A stretch of DNA of 64,000 bases from Diphasiastrum complanatum (GCA_029204225.1 CM055096.1:42154901-42218900); one strand, 5' to 3'. Shown: positions 44,570 to 56,852, counted from the stretch's first letter. Program-made: numbers and translations. Notes: a model not told the origin generated them from the letters alone.

Positions 44570-46320
44570 GAAGCATTCCATCTCATGACATCCGTCTCTG
44601 AATGATAGTGATCTCCCTTGGCTGGCCTTGGGCGATCAATCGTATGATCTGTCGTGGATGATCCGTCATCAACTTTGGGTGCAATAGGTTTCACCGCCCG
44701 TGTAGTTGGATCTACCTTTATAGCATGTTCTCTATTCTCGAAGGTGAGTTTTCCTGTACCCCAGTTGTGTACTACTTGCGCAGTCCTTAACCATGGTCTT
44801 TCCAGTAAAAGATGGTATGTAGATGGAGATTCAGGTATATCCATGACCACAAAAGTAATCACATACTGCATGTCTGCTATCTTTACGGGAATATCAGCAA
44901 CTACACCTTTTGGTTTCACATAGGATTGATCTGCTAGCTTGATGGCGAATCTGGCTGGCTTCAATCCTTGAAAACTTCATTTTTTGTACAAAGTAGTGGA
45001 GATCAGATTGACACCCGATCCTCCATCTACCACTGTCGCCTCGTCCTCGTATCTCTTGTGTTTGATTGGCAAAGTGATGTTGTGTTCCTCACTTTCCTAT
45101 GCTGCTCCGATGTGGAGGACGTTACTTGTTTCATCATAGCCCGCACAATATATTGGCTAAGGTGCTACTGGGTCCTCATTTGCTTTGGCTTTCAGCTAAA
45201 AGCCTTTCGCTTGTGGTGCAATCCGTAGTAGTTCTCCGAGTGGTACACTAACATAGCTTGACAGCAAGAGTGTGAGCCTTTCAGTGCGTGGTTCCTCAGG
45301 CTCCACCATGTGAAAAGGTGGTTTATGTTGGTGCAACCGATTATTCTGATTAGTGCGCAGTGGTGAGCCCATTTGTGGTTTCCGTTCGACGTCGACTGGA
45401 GGTTCTGTGGGATTGTTTCGTTCTTGCTCTTTTTCCTCCTCTTGTGCTTTTTGTACCCAGTGTCTTATTTTCTGGTACAGTCTTCTCTCTTCCCTCACAT
45501 TTGGATATGGCGCTGAAGTTGAGGGTTGGTCGTCAATGACCGATGGTGGTGGTGAGGGAGCCACTTCCTTCCTCTTCTGTGCTCGCGTAATAGCTAACAG
45601 AGGAGCGTGGTCTTGTTGACCTTTCGATGGCATCCCCGCTGGAACTGCTGGTTGCTGTATGGCAATGAGGTTAAGAGGTGCATTGGTTCCAGGTTTAAAT
45701 GGACAATTCTTGAAACAGTGTCGATAACCGCAATCCTGGTAGGAGGTTGTATATTGTCCCTTGTAGGGGACATTCTACAATTCTGTGTCCCTCACCACAT
45801 CTGTAGCAGCCGTAATTTCTTTCATGGGCATTGCTAGTTAAGGATCACTAGCCATGAAGGAAAACATGAAAAACTTCAAAAGTTGAAGACACGTCAGTTT
45901 GAGCTGCATAGGCCGAAACATATTCATTAATGGCAGGATCCATAAATGGTTCATCTGGTCCGTACCACTGCTGTTGCTCAGGTTGAGGTGGCATTTGCAT
46001 TTCTTGTTCCACTGCTGTCAGGTTTACATGGGCCACTTGTTGATTGGCTGGCCCTAGGTGAGTAGGTAAGGCCATGCGTTGTGGTTGATTGGGTGCACCG
46101 TACCTTGGTGTCGCGTTAGGTGTCCCTTGATGATAAGGACTTCTCTTCTATTGAACAACTCTGGGGTTAAACGGGCAAAATGTCGTATCATGCGATGTTG
46201 CATTGCACAGATGGTAGAATCTATGTGTCAGTCTCAGATTTTTCTTTAGGACTGGACACTCGTTTGCTATATGGTTTTGCGTGCATACTGAACACCATAC
46301 ATTTTCTCGTCGAGGATACT
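44566..46320 (-). pseudogene. Gypsy gag and protease remnant
   Basis: The minus strand at 44964-44566 reads RFAIKLADQSYVKPKGVVAD, then YHLLLERPWLRTAQVVHNWG and KLTFENREHAIKV, the retropepsin-like domain of Gypsy Tat/Athila-type elements. Upstream (45633-45196) is a charged gag-protease linker (RREERRLYQK-like, QKAQEEEKEQERNNP). Further upstream are Gln/Pro-rich gag and degraded zinc-knuckle pieces to about 46320. The fragment is broken by stops and shifts. RT and integrase are absent. The gag is interrupted at 46328-46610 by a short LTR-like insertion. Confidence 0.75.
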
Positions 46321-46327
46321 ATAGCTG

Positions 46328-46610
46328 GCGCGAATTAGCAATTAGAAGTTTTTATGGAACCGTGACCCTAGAAAGCTACTGAATCATTGCACCAAAAGTA
46401 CTAGCACCCCCTCCTTATAGTCATACTTCTGAGAGCCTGGAGAACTCTCATTGGCTCAGGAGCACGGGGTAACCGAGGAAGCCCCCAGGATTGGATGTGG
46501 CAGATCCTCCGTCACTCATGTAGGGCATAACCACCATTAGTATTGGTGCACCTTGAACTTTTTTAGGACTTTTTGGTTGGACCAATCCCCTGCCGAAAAT
46601 TGTCCTAACA
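46328..46610 (-). repeat. Solo-LTR-like insertion, copy 1 (283 bp)
   Basis: On the minus strand it starts TGTTAGGACAATTTTCGG and ends GCTAATTCGCGC. It is flanked by TAGCTG at 46322-46327 and 46611-46616. The second copy at 53817-54098 is nearly identical. Confidence 0.8.
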
Positions 46611-46744
46611 TAGCTGCATCTTCCAGGAGCTACTTGATAAGAGAATAGTGTTTGGTAGGTAGTCATACTAACAATGGTCTACAAATTTCATACATCTCAG
46701 ATTGCATGTGTTGTGAACAATTCTACTGTTTAGACCGTCAGTCG

Positions 46745-46870
46745 CAAGATAGCATGGTTGTACAAGCTACTAGTTCACACATTGTTTTCAGAAAGTCAAT
46801 ATCAAGATAACATGGTTGTACAAGCTACTAGTACACACGTTGTTTTCAAAAAATCAACATCAAGTATCAC
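46745..46870. repeat. 58-bp tandem repeat, two full units
   Basis: The units 46745-46802 and 46803-46860 start CAAGATA(G/A)CATGGTTGTAC. A third begins CAAGTATCAC at 46861 and fades. Confidence 0.9.
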
Positions 46871-46891
46871 AGGTCGAAGTGGTTAGCATCA

Positions 46892-47518
46892 TGTGAAAGA
46901 CTCAACTAAATTGATCATATTTGCTATATTTCCATATTTGGCATATTGAGGCCAACTTTGTTTTTAGACTTAGGGATTGACTTTTCAAAATTCATAAACA
47001 CTTTTTGAAAGTGTGGAAAAGTTAGAAGGCGAGTTTGAGTAGATTCAAATTTGAATGTTGGATACTTTGAATCTAGACCCAAAAATAGTAGGGTTAGCAT
47101 TTTGGATGGAAAGCCAAGTGGCCAAATAGGGCTTGGACCTGTTATAAAAGGATGTAACTCGTGGAGAGAGTAATCTTCTCTCTTCTCTATCTCATTTCAT
47201 GCTTATACATGGTTCTCTTGGGTTCTACTATCCGTTGGTGCATTATACTTGTGATTGCATGCAATTTCATGTGTAGACTGATCTATAATTGCTATTTTCG
47301 GATCCACACGTGTGAAATATAGTAGCTTGCTAGTTCTTTACAGACAACATTAGTACTTTATCATTTCATTCAAGTTTGATCAAGTTCTATTAGTGTTTGC
47401 ATCTCATTTTGTGTGTAGATACTGATTTTTCTACATTGGTGAGATTGGTTGTGTATTTCTCTCTCTAACCAAAGATCTTTCAAGTTGATTGGATATTAAG
47501 GATCTGAAAACTTTCACA
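46892..47518 (+). repeat. 5' LTR of Copia copy C (627 bp)
   Basis: TGTGAAAGACTC...TTTCACA, followed at once by TGGTATCAGAGC. TTATAAAAGGATG near 47147 is a good TATA box, with a CT-rich stretch after it. It aligns along its length with the LTR at 58679-59321. Confidence 0.88.
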
Positions 47519-48397
47519 TGGTATCAGAGCTTGTGTTTCAGGCTATGAAGGAGGAAATCAGATCTATCAATGATTTGGCATTGATGATTTTAGTAGATTT
47601 TGTTGGATCTATCTACTAAAGAGCAAGGATGAAGTGTATGATGTCTTTATCAAGTCCAAGAATGCAAGTGAGAACCAGTTTTCCACAAAGATCAAGTGCT
47701 TAAGGAGTGACAATGGTGGTGAGTACATATCTACCAAGTTCAAGGACTTTTGTGATGAGCATGGGATCAAGAGGGAGTATACAACATCAAGGACCCCACT
47801 ACAAAATGGAGTGGCTGAAAGGAAGAATAGGACTTTATGTGAAGTGCTAAAGCTATGAGGTTAAGTGCTAATCTTGACAAACCATTTTGGGATCAAGCTT
47901 TATTGTATGCCAATTTCTTGAGCAATAGGTGCCCGAGTGCTATTTTGGATGGAAGGACACCTTTTGAGATGCTATTCAAGAGGAGGCCGAGTGTCAACTT
48001 TCTAAGAACCTTTGGATGCACATGCTATGTCAACATTACTCTTGATAATAGGACCAAGGAGGATCCATCTTCAAGAAGAGGTATTTTTGTTGGATATAGT
48101 GAGGTGAGTAAAGCCTACAAGGTTTACATTCCTTCTACTAACAAAGTGATTGTTGGTAGAGATGTCATCTTTGATGAGGGGAACATTCCAAAAGTGTCTT
48201 CAAGCATGATTGATAGTAGTGTGGATGGATCTAACATTCTTGATGTTGATTGAAAGGATCCTACTTTGGATGGTGATGACGATGGACCTTCATCAAGTCA
48301 AAAGCCAAGGAGAACATCAAGGGTCACATATGATCAAAAGAGTAAGCAAATAGTTTTTGGAAATTATGTTGCTATCCTAACCTCTTTGGATGAACCA
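47519..48397 (+). pseudogene. Copia copy C: primer-binding site fused to integrase
   Basis: After TGGTATCAGAGC (47519-47530) and about 48 bp of leader, the sequence jumps at about 47578 into integrase: IDDFSRFCWIYLLKSKDE, LRSDNGGEYISTK, EYTTSRTPLQNGVAERKNRT. It keeps the catalytic Asp and Glu of the latter motifs. Gag, protease and the first integrase third are deleted. A one-base deletion near 47849 shifts the frame. The C-terminal integrase part runs to about 48253 (GIFVGYSEVSKAYK). It ends near 48397 where Gypsy sequence begins. By eye it is almost identical to copy B over the shared region. Confidence 0.85.
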
Positions 48398-49440
48398 CGT
48401 TGACACAATTCCTGAGTGGTTCACAACTTTAACAACCTATCTATCCATGCTAGAGACACCCGGCGACATGACAACTCCAGAAAAATGAAAGTTATGTCTA
48501 CCAGCCCTAAAGTTTGCTTTAATAGGGGCACATTGTACAGACGAGGAGTAGAAGGCTTGTACCTAAAATGCATCACTCTTGAAGAAGCCAAATTTATACT
48601 AGAGGAGTGTCACGATTCTGCCTATGGGGGCCACTTTGCCGGCCAACTCACAGAGTAGAAAATTCTGAGGATGGGCTACTAGTGGCCTATGTTATCCAAG
48701 ATGACCATTTACATGCCCAAAACTATGACAACTGTCAAGGAGTGGACAAGATAGATAACAGGGTGTGATTGTTATTCCAATACATGCCTGTCTCCCCTTT
48801 GAAAAATGGGGCATCGACTTTGTTGGACCAATACACCCGGCTTTATCTAGCCGAAAATATTATATCATAGTGGCCACTGACTATTTCACAAAGTGGGCTA
48901 AGGCACGGGCTGTGGCCAAAGACAATGCAAAAGAAATCGCCTGGTTCTTGCTAGAACAGGTGATAGGCCGGTTCGGTACACCCAGAGAACTCATCTCTGA
49001 CAGGGGTAAGCCTTGACCGATTAGCTGAATATCAAGCACCGAAAGAGCACACCCTACCACCCGCAAGCCAATGGTCAGTAGGCTATGAGAATCAACAAAC
49101 AACTAGTAGGTATTCTAAGAAAAACCGTATCAGACCGACAGAGGGATTGGGACAAAAAACTGTATTCGGCATTGTGGGCATATAATGCCACCTATAAGAC
49201 CAGTACCAACCACACATCCTTTTTTTTCTAGTGTATGGCCAAGAATGTGTACTACCAATAGAAATAGAGCTCCCATCCTTGCAGTTTGCCATGAGGCACC
49301 ACCTAGGCAAGAAAGAATCAATACAACATTGACTTGACACTTTACAAGACCTAGACGAGCATCGACTAGCTGTCTTGAATCGCCAAGAAACCCACAAGAG
49401 GTGCATGACAAAAATGTGCGGGACTACCAATTCACCCAGG
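48398..49440 (+). pseudogene. Gypsy integrase remnant (H2C2 finger and catalytic core)
   Basis: DTIPEWFTTLTTYLS-type sequence is followed by LYRRGVEGLYLKCITLEEAK and CHDSAYGGHFAGQ, the H2C2 region. Then come PFEKWGIDFVGPIHP and ATDYFTKWAKARAV with GTPRELISDRG (to 49014). The next block, KHRKSTPYHPQANGQ, ends in TAG where the catalytic Glu is expected. WAYNATYKTSTNHTS and YGQECVLPIEIELPS follow in other frames. There are several stops and shifts. It belongs to a Gypsy family with short, polar interdomain spacers; RT is not adjacent. Confidence 0.8.
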
Positions 49441-49798
49441 GGCAGTTATTACTATTTTACGATGCTAGACACAAGCTGATGCCTGAAAAGTTGGGGCCAC
49501 ATTGGAATGGTTCATTGAACGGTGATATTTTTAAGCACCGAACCAACATAAATAAGATAAAAGCTTACCGTAGTTAAAGAGAAGCCGAAGTCACCTATAC
49601 AGTGTGTAACACCTTTTCTTGTTCACCTTTTCAGGTATTAGACTGAACGGCCTAGAGGCATCATGGAGACTGGGAACACACAAAGAATCAGAAGTAGCGC
49701 TAGTGACTTTGTACATATACATTAAACGGAAGGGTAAGAGAAAACCCAAACAAAAATTCATAAAATCAAGAAAAATACAAAAAGATTATTGTTGTGAT

Positions 49799-50335
49799 AT
49801 GGAACCTACCCAGGAACTTGGGACATACACGTTGAAGGTAGACGGAACCTGTAGACATTCAAATAGAGAAGGTGCCATAGGAGCAATATTTCAAAATCTC
49901 AATGGGACTGAACTAGCCAGTATACAAGTCCTATTAGGGAAAGGATTCACGAACAACACTGTCGAATACAAAGCCCTTTTAATAGGTCTACAAATGACCA
50001 TGCGAGTTGTGCAAAGTATAGGCGGTTCCGAATTATGGGAGTCTCACACCTCCTAATTCGAGGTATGACCGACATATATCAGCTCAAAAGCAGGACCTTA
50101 CAGGCCTATGCAATCGCCATCAGTGAATACACTAGAGAGTTTTTCCACATCGAATGGATGCATATTCCACGAGCACAAAATCAACGTGTTGATAGTCTAG
50201 CTGTGATAGCCTACGACCACGATCATTACTGGCAATGTGATCCAGGTAGGGTAATCCTTTTGCCCATAACCATTGTTGCAGAGCTATGGAAAATCCTGAA
50301 AGCCCAAGCATGGTATATAATTCGGGATCAGAAGT
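49799..50335 (+). pseudogene. RNase H domain downstream of Gypsy integrase
   Basis: Starts MEPTQELGTYTLKVDGTCRH and continues GFTNNTVEYKALLIGLQM. After a frame change come YQLKSRTLQAYAIAISEYTR and HIPRAQNQRVDSLAV. The KVDG, VEYKAL and RVDSLA blocks are the D, E and last D motifs of type I RNase H. The third motif (GDS-L in most) reads RGMTDIYQL. It lies after the integrase rather than before it. This may be the extra RNase H known in Tat-lineage elements, displaced to a 3' ORF, or a separate insertion. Confidence 0.7.
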
Positions 50336-50399
50336 CTGGTAAACCAAGTAGGTCTAGAGAATCCCCAACTCCTAGCCCAATTACATCAGCTAATGAGCC

Positions 50400-53300
50400 A
50401 TGAACTATCTAGAACTTGTTTTAGGTCACACCATAGGAGCATAACCTATGGGTTAATGCACATGGCCTAATATAGAGTAAAAACACATGTCCTAGCACAA
50501 ACCTGACAAATACATATGGAGGGGAAGAGGGGTGTAAAGTTCAAAGATTTTGTATATTCAACAGGTTGTATATTCATATATATAAATGCTAAAACATAGG
50601 TGATGGAATTCACTTTTAAAAAGAGTATGGAAGACCCACAGAGCAGTAATCAGCCCGACCAACGCCATAGAAAACTGATGAGGTTCATATACTAAAAGAA
50701 GGATAGAGGACTGACATAGAGATCCAACTTCTGAAAGAAGAATTGAAGAAACAAAAGAACCTACGAATCAGGGCCATGAACGAGCTGGTTAGTGCAAATA
50801 AGGAGCACGATACCTAGAAGCATAAGTACAATGACCTCAAGGAGGCTAGTGACAGAAGGCAGGTAAGCCATAGGGAGGGGTATAAAGGACAGGAAAAGAT
50901 CCTAGCCAACACCAAGGTGGAACTAGCTACAACCGAAACTATTGTAGCCATGCTAGCTAGGCATTTACATGAATACTAGAAAAAAGGAGGAGAAGAGGAT
51001 CGTATCAGGCCTCAGAGTTCCCGCAACCCTTTACCCACTTACCTTGTGCACCGCAAAGAAATTTTGTCAAACAGTCTGTTCTACAAAAAATTCGATACTT
51101 ACAATTTATATCTACCACCCATGGAATTTCCTCTAGATGTCCAGGTTTTTGAGCTACGACCATCCACGAGTTCAGCCCTCAGATTCACATGGCCACTCAT
51201 CCCAAGTAGTTTTGAAAACTACAAAGATTCCTACGAGAGTTTATGTAGGTTCTCAGTTGTTGCCGCGCACTAGAAAGATGATATCATTAGATTGGCTGAC
51301 CACTATGCCTACTGCTTGCAGAACTGGTTACTACAACCTTGGGGTGCTAAGACTAAACCCACCAGGATTCACCTGTACAGATCCAATGAGTCGATGGAGT
51401 CAGGAGCGGACCTAGAGCTGTACCTACAGATGCGTCGATGACCTTTGGGTAGGAAGTTGTTGAAGACATCCCACCGATTCACTGTGGTTAGCATCAGCTA
51501 GCAAGGGTGCTGAGCCCACTATACTTGATTCACTACTAAGAGCTGGTCTACAAAATCAGAGGTCTAATATGAAAGTTTAAATTCACAAAATTTGGAAACT
51601 CGGCATGTGAAACCCGGTTATTTGAAAAAATTGGCACAAATTTGCCTTAGTTCTAGGTCCCAGCCCGCCCCTAAAGCGGCTAGACCAGTTTAAAAGTAAG
51701 AAATTGCTTTTTCAAAAAGACTGTCAAAAATATTTTGTGGTCAAATTTTGTAAGACCAATCCAAGAGTGTCGGTCCACCTAGAAATAGGTCCCAACAGTG
51801 AGGCTAGAGCAAATAATGGCCTTAAAAATGGTCGGTAAATATTTTACGGCTTTTCAAAAATATGGCCAGTTGTAAAAAAATAGTCGATATGACCATGCTA
51901 AAATCTCACCATGTATTGAGTCCATTTTTTACTAATATATGATTACTCCGTGTATTTTTCAAGAAAATTGTGCTGTTGTGGGAGCCCTAGTCATGAATGC
52001 CAAAAAAGTGAACCACAGAAGCAAAAACCGAGAAAGAAAAGTTTCGGGTAAAAACGGGACTAAAAAATATGGATTCAGTGTCAAGGAATCACAGAAACCC
52101 TAACGACAAAGTTTGGGCACTTTATGGGCAATTAACGAACTGTGCGGGCCAAGTGGTTACCCAACCAACCAAAAATCCAGACAAATGAGCAGTAGGCACA
52201 TGGCCCTTGAAAAATTGAAGGAAGGCCAAAAATGAAGGTACCCAAAGAAAAATGAAGGCCGCCTACTAAAAATAGGGGTTTAAAAAGCACCTCACTCAAA
52301 ATTTGAATAATAAATGCCAAAACACCTTAGAGGCTAAAAAAAATGGGAGGTATACCCACTAGCCATTGACATTTTGGGCTTCTAGGGTGTACAAAAGAAG
52401 AAACCTGAATGGCCTCCCTAGCCTTTGACAAAAATGGCATCTTGGCTAGTTTTGGAAGAGAGCCTTGAATGCACCACTCCCCCACTCTCTTATAGAGGCC
52501 ACTAGGTGTACTATCAAATGGGTTGGGACAAATGGCAAAGAGGGCTTGAAGGGCACTTGTTCCGGGTTTTTGGCCTCCCATCACTGCTTAGAGCTTTCCA
52601 TTTACTGTCCGCGACTTGTAGAACATGCCACAGTCTGTTTGAGGACCGTTTTCTGGTTTTCTTATCTACCGGTCTGCGGCCTGCACAATTGTCTGCGAGC
52701 TGTCTGTGATCTGTGCGACCTGCCACAGATGCCCATAGTTGTGCACCATAAAAAATCGGAGATTTGCGGCATGATTCTGGCCTAAGCGACCTATTTTTGG
52801 GCCTACTTGCCTACGGGCTATGCTGATTTTTCCCCACAACGACCTGTGACAATGCTTTGAACTGGTTTTTCCTCTGCCTATCAGGCAACTTGTGAATGCA
52901 AAAGTGATATCAAATCGAGTTTTCAAGAGCAATGTGGCATGGAAAGTGTTCATGACTAGGCTTTCACACGCAATGGCTACCTAATTGTGCATTGAGATGA
53001 GTATTTGACCTGAATTTTCTTTCTAGTCACTTCTATTTTATGAAGTTTAGGTTGTAAGCTCTTAAGTTAAATCAGAATGGGATGTGAGATGTGTGGGACA
53101 ATTTTTTACACTTTGAAGGAGGTTGTTATGAACGGTGTAGGGAAGTAAGCTTGTTGAGGGACTAATTACGTCAAGTTTATAAAAACGAGGTCCTACGGAT
53201 TTAAAGTGTTGCTGATGGTTGCAATTTTCACTTGTGCTCATTTATGTTGATAACTACTTGTAAGTTTTGGTATTGAATCGGTTTTTTAGGCATGAACTAG

Positions 53301-53816
53301 AGTTTAGTGTGGAATTACAGTAATAAATGTCAAATTCTATGGGTTCAATTAAGGAATGAATTGCTCTTCGGTTCTTGACATTTAGTGAAAGCAAAAACGA
53401 TTGTAACCATGGGTTATTAGCGTGGTTTGGAAGAAATTATATGGATGCATTTTTGTAAAGGTGAATGTGTTTTACTCTATGCTTGACTAAGATAGAAGTG
53501 TAAGTTTAAACAGCAATAAAACATCAAGTTCGAAAGTATTTTTTTGGTTTTTGTCATTTATGAAGCGTGCCAACTGGACTTGACCTTTGTGAAACACCAG
53601 AGCAGGTTGTCCACCATCTACGGTTGAAATACACTGTCTAGCAAAATACCTAAATCCGACGATTGGCAAAAATACCACTGCCTATCAAACAAGGCGGTGT
53701 GTATAACTTGCACCACACGAGCACCTCATAGGCAATAAATCAGTTTTAGGCCCATGTAGTATTTTTACTAGCTGGAAGTCGAATTCAATGGGGAGAGAGA
53801 CATTAGCGAGATCCTA
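50400..53816. other. Degenerate repeat region without recognisable genes
   Basis: Between 50640 and 51420 broken plus-strand pieces include a charged, possibly coiled-coil part (50870-50990) and MEFPLDVQVFELRPST near 51121. They may be the rest of the same retroelement. 51550-53816 is non-coding, with repeated CTGTCAAAAATATTTTGTGG-like and TTTTCAAAAATATGGCC-like words near 51720-51870. Confidence 0.3.
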
Positions 53817-54098
53817 GTGTGAATTAGCAATCAAAAGTTTTTACGGAACCGTGACCCTAGAAAGCTACTGAATTATTGCACCAAAAGTACTAACACCCCC
53901 TCCTTACAGTCATACTTCTGAGAGCCTGGAAAACTCTCATTGGCTCAGGAGCACGGGGTAACCGAGGAAGCCCCCAGGATTGGATGTGGCAGGTCCTCCG
54001 TCACTCACATAGGGCATAACCACCATCAGTAGTGGTGCCCCTTGAATTTTTTTGGACTTTTTGGTTGGACCAATCCCCTACCGAAAATTGCCCTAACA
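53817..54098 (-). repeat. Solo-LTR-like insertion, copy 2 (282 bp)
   Basis: The minus strand starts TGTTAGGGCAATTTTCGG and ends GCTAATTCACA, giving TG...CA termini. It is nearly identical to 46328-46610. No clear target duplication. Confidence 0.75.
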
Positions 54099-54586
54099 CA
54101 AGGCACAAGTTAAAGCAACATGTTGACTAGCTAATTGTAGTAGGTATTTCCTATCCACCTTCAACCCTAGATCCAAGATCACAAGCATCAGGATGATGAA
54201 GAGGACTAACTTGTTGTTATGAGGGAATTCGTTCCCATGAGAGCAATAACATAGTTCATAATCAAGCACATGCTTATGATCCACCTTTAACACTAACCAA
54301 TAATACTACAGTCCATTAACGCTACTTAAGTGAAGGAAAAGTTTACTTATCTCTCTCTCTTTTCTCTCACAAAAAGTATAACAAAGATCAATCCCAACAA
54401 TTAGCAAATCCAAAGAAAACATTAGAGATGGAGGAGGAAAGAAGAAGAGCAAGGACATACACATGTAGGGTGACAAATCCCTCTCGCATGTTAACTAGAA
54501 TTAGGGTTGCCTTGGGATCCGCAAACCCTCCAGTACTAATTATTCTTCACATAAATAAATTTGTAGAGACATCGTCAATCAAAGCT

Positions 54587-54856
54587 TCAATTTTGTGGTC
54601 CACTACTTTCGGTTGCTTTGGATGCACTGTCTGATGATGTTGTATCATCATTTAAATCTCCCATAATGTTTTGTACATGATCAATCATTGAGTCATAAAT
54701 TTGGGTCGAATCATCGGTCGAATCATCGGTTGAATCATCTTGTAGTGACCGTGGAAGTGGTCGACCTGCCTGCACCAAAATAATAGAGAGTAGCAAAACA
54801 AGAGCAACGACTACCATCAGCCTAGTCTTTATGTGCATGGGCGTAGAAGCAGCCAT
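54587..54856 (-). CDS. Possible small secreted peptide (89 aa)
   Basis: The ATG is at 54856. The N-terminus (MAASTPMHIKTRLMVVVALV, then LLLSIILVQAG) is a good signal peptide: a basic residue pair followed by about 17 hydrophobic residues and a small-residue cleavage site near AG|RPLPRS. The mature part is acidic, Ser/Thr/Asp-rich and without Cys. It has a threefold DDST repeat and then YDSMIDHVQNIMGDLNDD. I do not recognise the family; it does not match the C-terminal motifs of PSK, CLE, CEP or IDA. A TATAAATA box lies about 150 bp upstream of the ATG. The 5' flank lacks transposon sequence close by. It could be an apoplastic signalling or defence peptide, or a fortuitous frame; the hydrophobic leader together with the TATA box favours a gene. 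Confidence 0.5.
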   Translation of the reverse strand: MAASTPMHIKTRLMVVVALVLLLSIILVQAGRPLPRSLQDDSTDDSTDDSTQIYDSMIDHVQNIMGDLNDDTTSSDSASKATESSGPQN

Positions 54857-55004
54857 CAACTTCTAGAAAACTATTGTGAAAGTAGAGATGAGTATGAGTG
54901 GAGATCAATTAAGATACTTGTGGTATGGGATCAAAGCCCAAGTGAAGAAACTTAGTCAAATTGCTACAAATGAAAGATGAAAAGTATGAGATGCAATAGG
55001 ATAA

Positions 55005-55012
55005 TATTTATA
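55005..55012 (-). promoter_or_regulatory. TATA box of the small peptide gene
   Basis: TATAAATA on the minus strand. Transcription would start near 54975, giving a leader of roughly 120 nt before the ATG at 54856. Confidence 0.5.
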
Positions 55013-55269
55013 TTGGAGGATGCAGGATTGATGATAAGCAAAAGTGTCTGTTGATGAGCAGTTTTGCTACTTTTTGAGAAGTCTCATTGCTGGCCTGTAA
55101 TGTTCAACTTCCAATGTCTTTTTCCAAAAATTTCACACGCAAACCATTTTTTCATTGCATTTGGAAGCCACCTTGCACTAATACATTCCACCAAAAGAAT
55201 CTCACTCTCATGTAGATAGCCAATAAGAGATTAACTCCTAAGTGCCAAACATCCCTTCTCCCACATCAA

Positions 55270-55425
55270 ATTGGAAATGTATTTTGGTAACACCTAGTTG
55301 TCATGTTGTCGTCTAGGAGAAATTGGGAATGTATTTTGGTAACAACTAGTTGTCATGTTGTCGTCTAGGAGAAATTGGGAATGTATTTTGGTAACAACTA
55401 GTTGTCATGTCATCATCTAGCCTGT
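55270..55425. repeat. 52-bp tandem repeat, three units
   Basis: The units at 55270, 55322 and 55374 begin ATTGG(A/G)AATGTATTTTGGTA. The first two are nearly identical and the third diverges at its end. Confidence 0.95.
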
Positions 55426-56364
55426 GTCATGTTGTGAAAAGTCATTAAAACATGACTCATAGATTTGTTCATGTAGCAACTAACAGAACCTTTTCTCAAA
55501 TCTATTATATTATTTTTTAAGGACCTTTAATCATACTTATGATATTATTCTAGTCACCTTTCTCAAAATATTATGAGGCATTCCTTGACATAATAAATTG
55601 TTGTCTTCTTGCATGTTTTGGCTAAATAATGGAAATTATGAAATTTAATATTTAATGAGATTCTAAATGGTAGAAACATTGAAGTAAAAGTTCATTTGAA
55701 GTGCGGTCTTGTATTTCGAAAGTGCATTGATTTGTGAAAAAATAGTCATTATGGTTGGAGGTCATAGAAATGTTGAAGGGATCCCATAAAATAGTTCATA
55801 AACTTCTATGCAATAAACATTCCAAAAAAAATGATTGACCCCCAATTGGAGAGGGGGGAAAGAGAATGGGTAAGAGAGTTGACACAAAGAGACAAGTCAT
55901 ATGTGGTCCTCACATTCTTAGAGATAGAAAGAGTGGAGTGCAAAAATGGTCTCCACTTGAAGAGAGATAAAGAGAGAATGGAAAAGACACAACTCATATG
56001 TGGTGCCCACTCTTATAGAGATGGAAAGGGTGGAGTGGCTCGTAGGTGGTCCTTGTATAGAGAGATTTAGATTCGCTTGCCAATTTGGGTAGCATCTCTC
56101 ATTCTTTATAAAAGTGAATGGATCCAATAATCTTTTCCATCACCATGAAAGTGCTTTTATAGCAAGATTTCTTAATGGAAAAGGTCAATAGAAAATCCAT
56201 TCCCCCATACGTGAAGGTAGGTGCTCAAGTTTGCTTTGTATTTTGAAAGCACCTCCAGGAGTGAAATATGCATTCACCTTTCTCTTTTCTCCAGAATATG
56301 CCATTCATTCTCTAAAATGTGTCTTTTCTCTCTACAAAGTATGCATTTTCTCTTCGAAATGAGT

Positions 56365-56492
<128 letters not shown>

Positions 56493-56678
56493 GATCCTAC
56501 CCTTGAGCTCCCACCCTCAAGAAATGGCCCTCCCTACAAGAGAGGCCCTCATACAAGGCCTTCCACCATACAAATCAGATTTTGCTTCTTGGGAAAAAAT
56601 AATATAGACACATAATATGCCAGAAAATTTGAGAATATTGTATTATTTCATGTATTAGGGCACAAATTGTTTTAAAAA

Positions 56679-56684
<6 letters not shown>

Positions 56685-56726
<42 letters not shown>
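56685..56726. repeat. (TA)21 microsatellite
   Basis: Pure TA run. Confidence 0.97.
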
Positions 56727-56729
<3 letters not shown>

Positions 56730-56797
56730 TAAAGCTATTTGTGTGACCTTGTGTGTGTGCCGACAAAAATGTCATGCTTTGCTGGCATAAAACGTCG

Positions 56798-56798
<1 letters not shown>

Positions 56799-56852
<54 letters not shown>
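56799..56852. repeat. (CA)27 microsatellite
   Basis: Pure CA run, 72 bp after the TA run. Confidence 0.97.

Noticed and set aside
52327-52953. Overlapping open frames on both strands
   Set aside because: No domain and no codon-like pattern in any frame; within non-coding repeat sequence.
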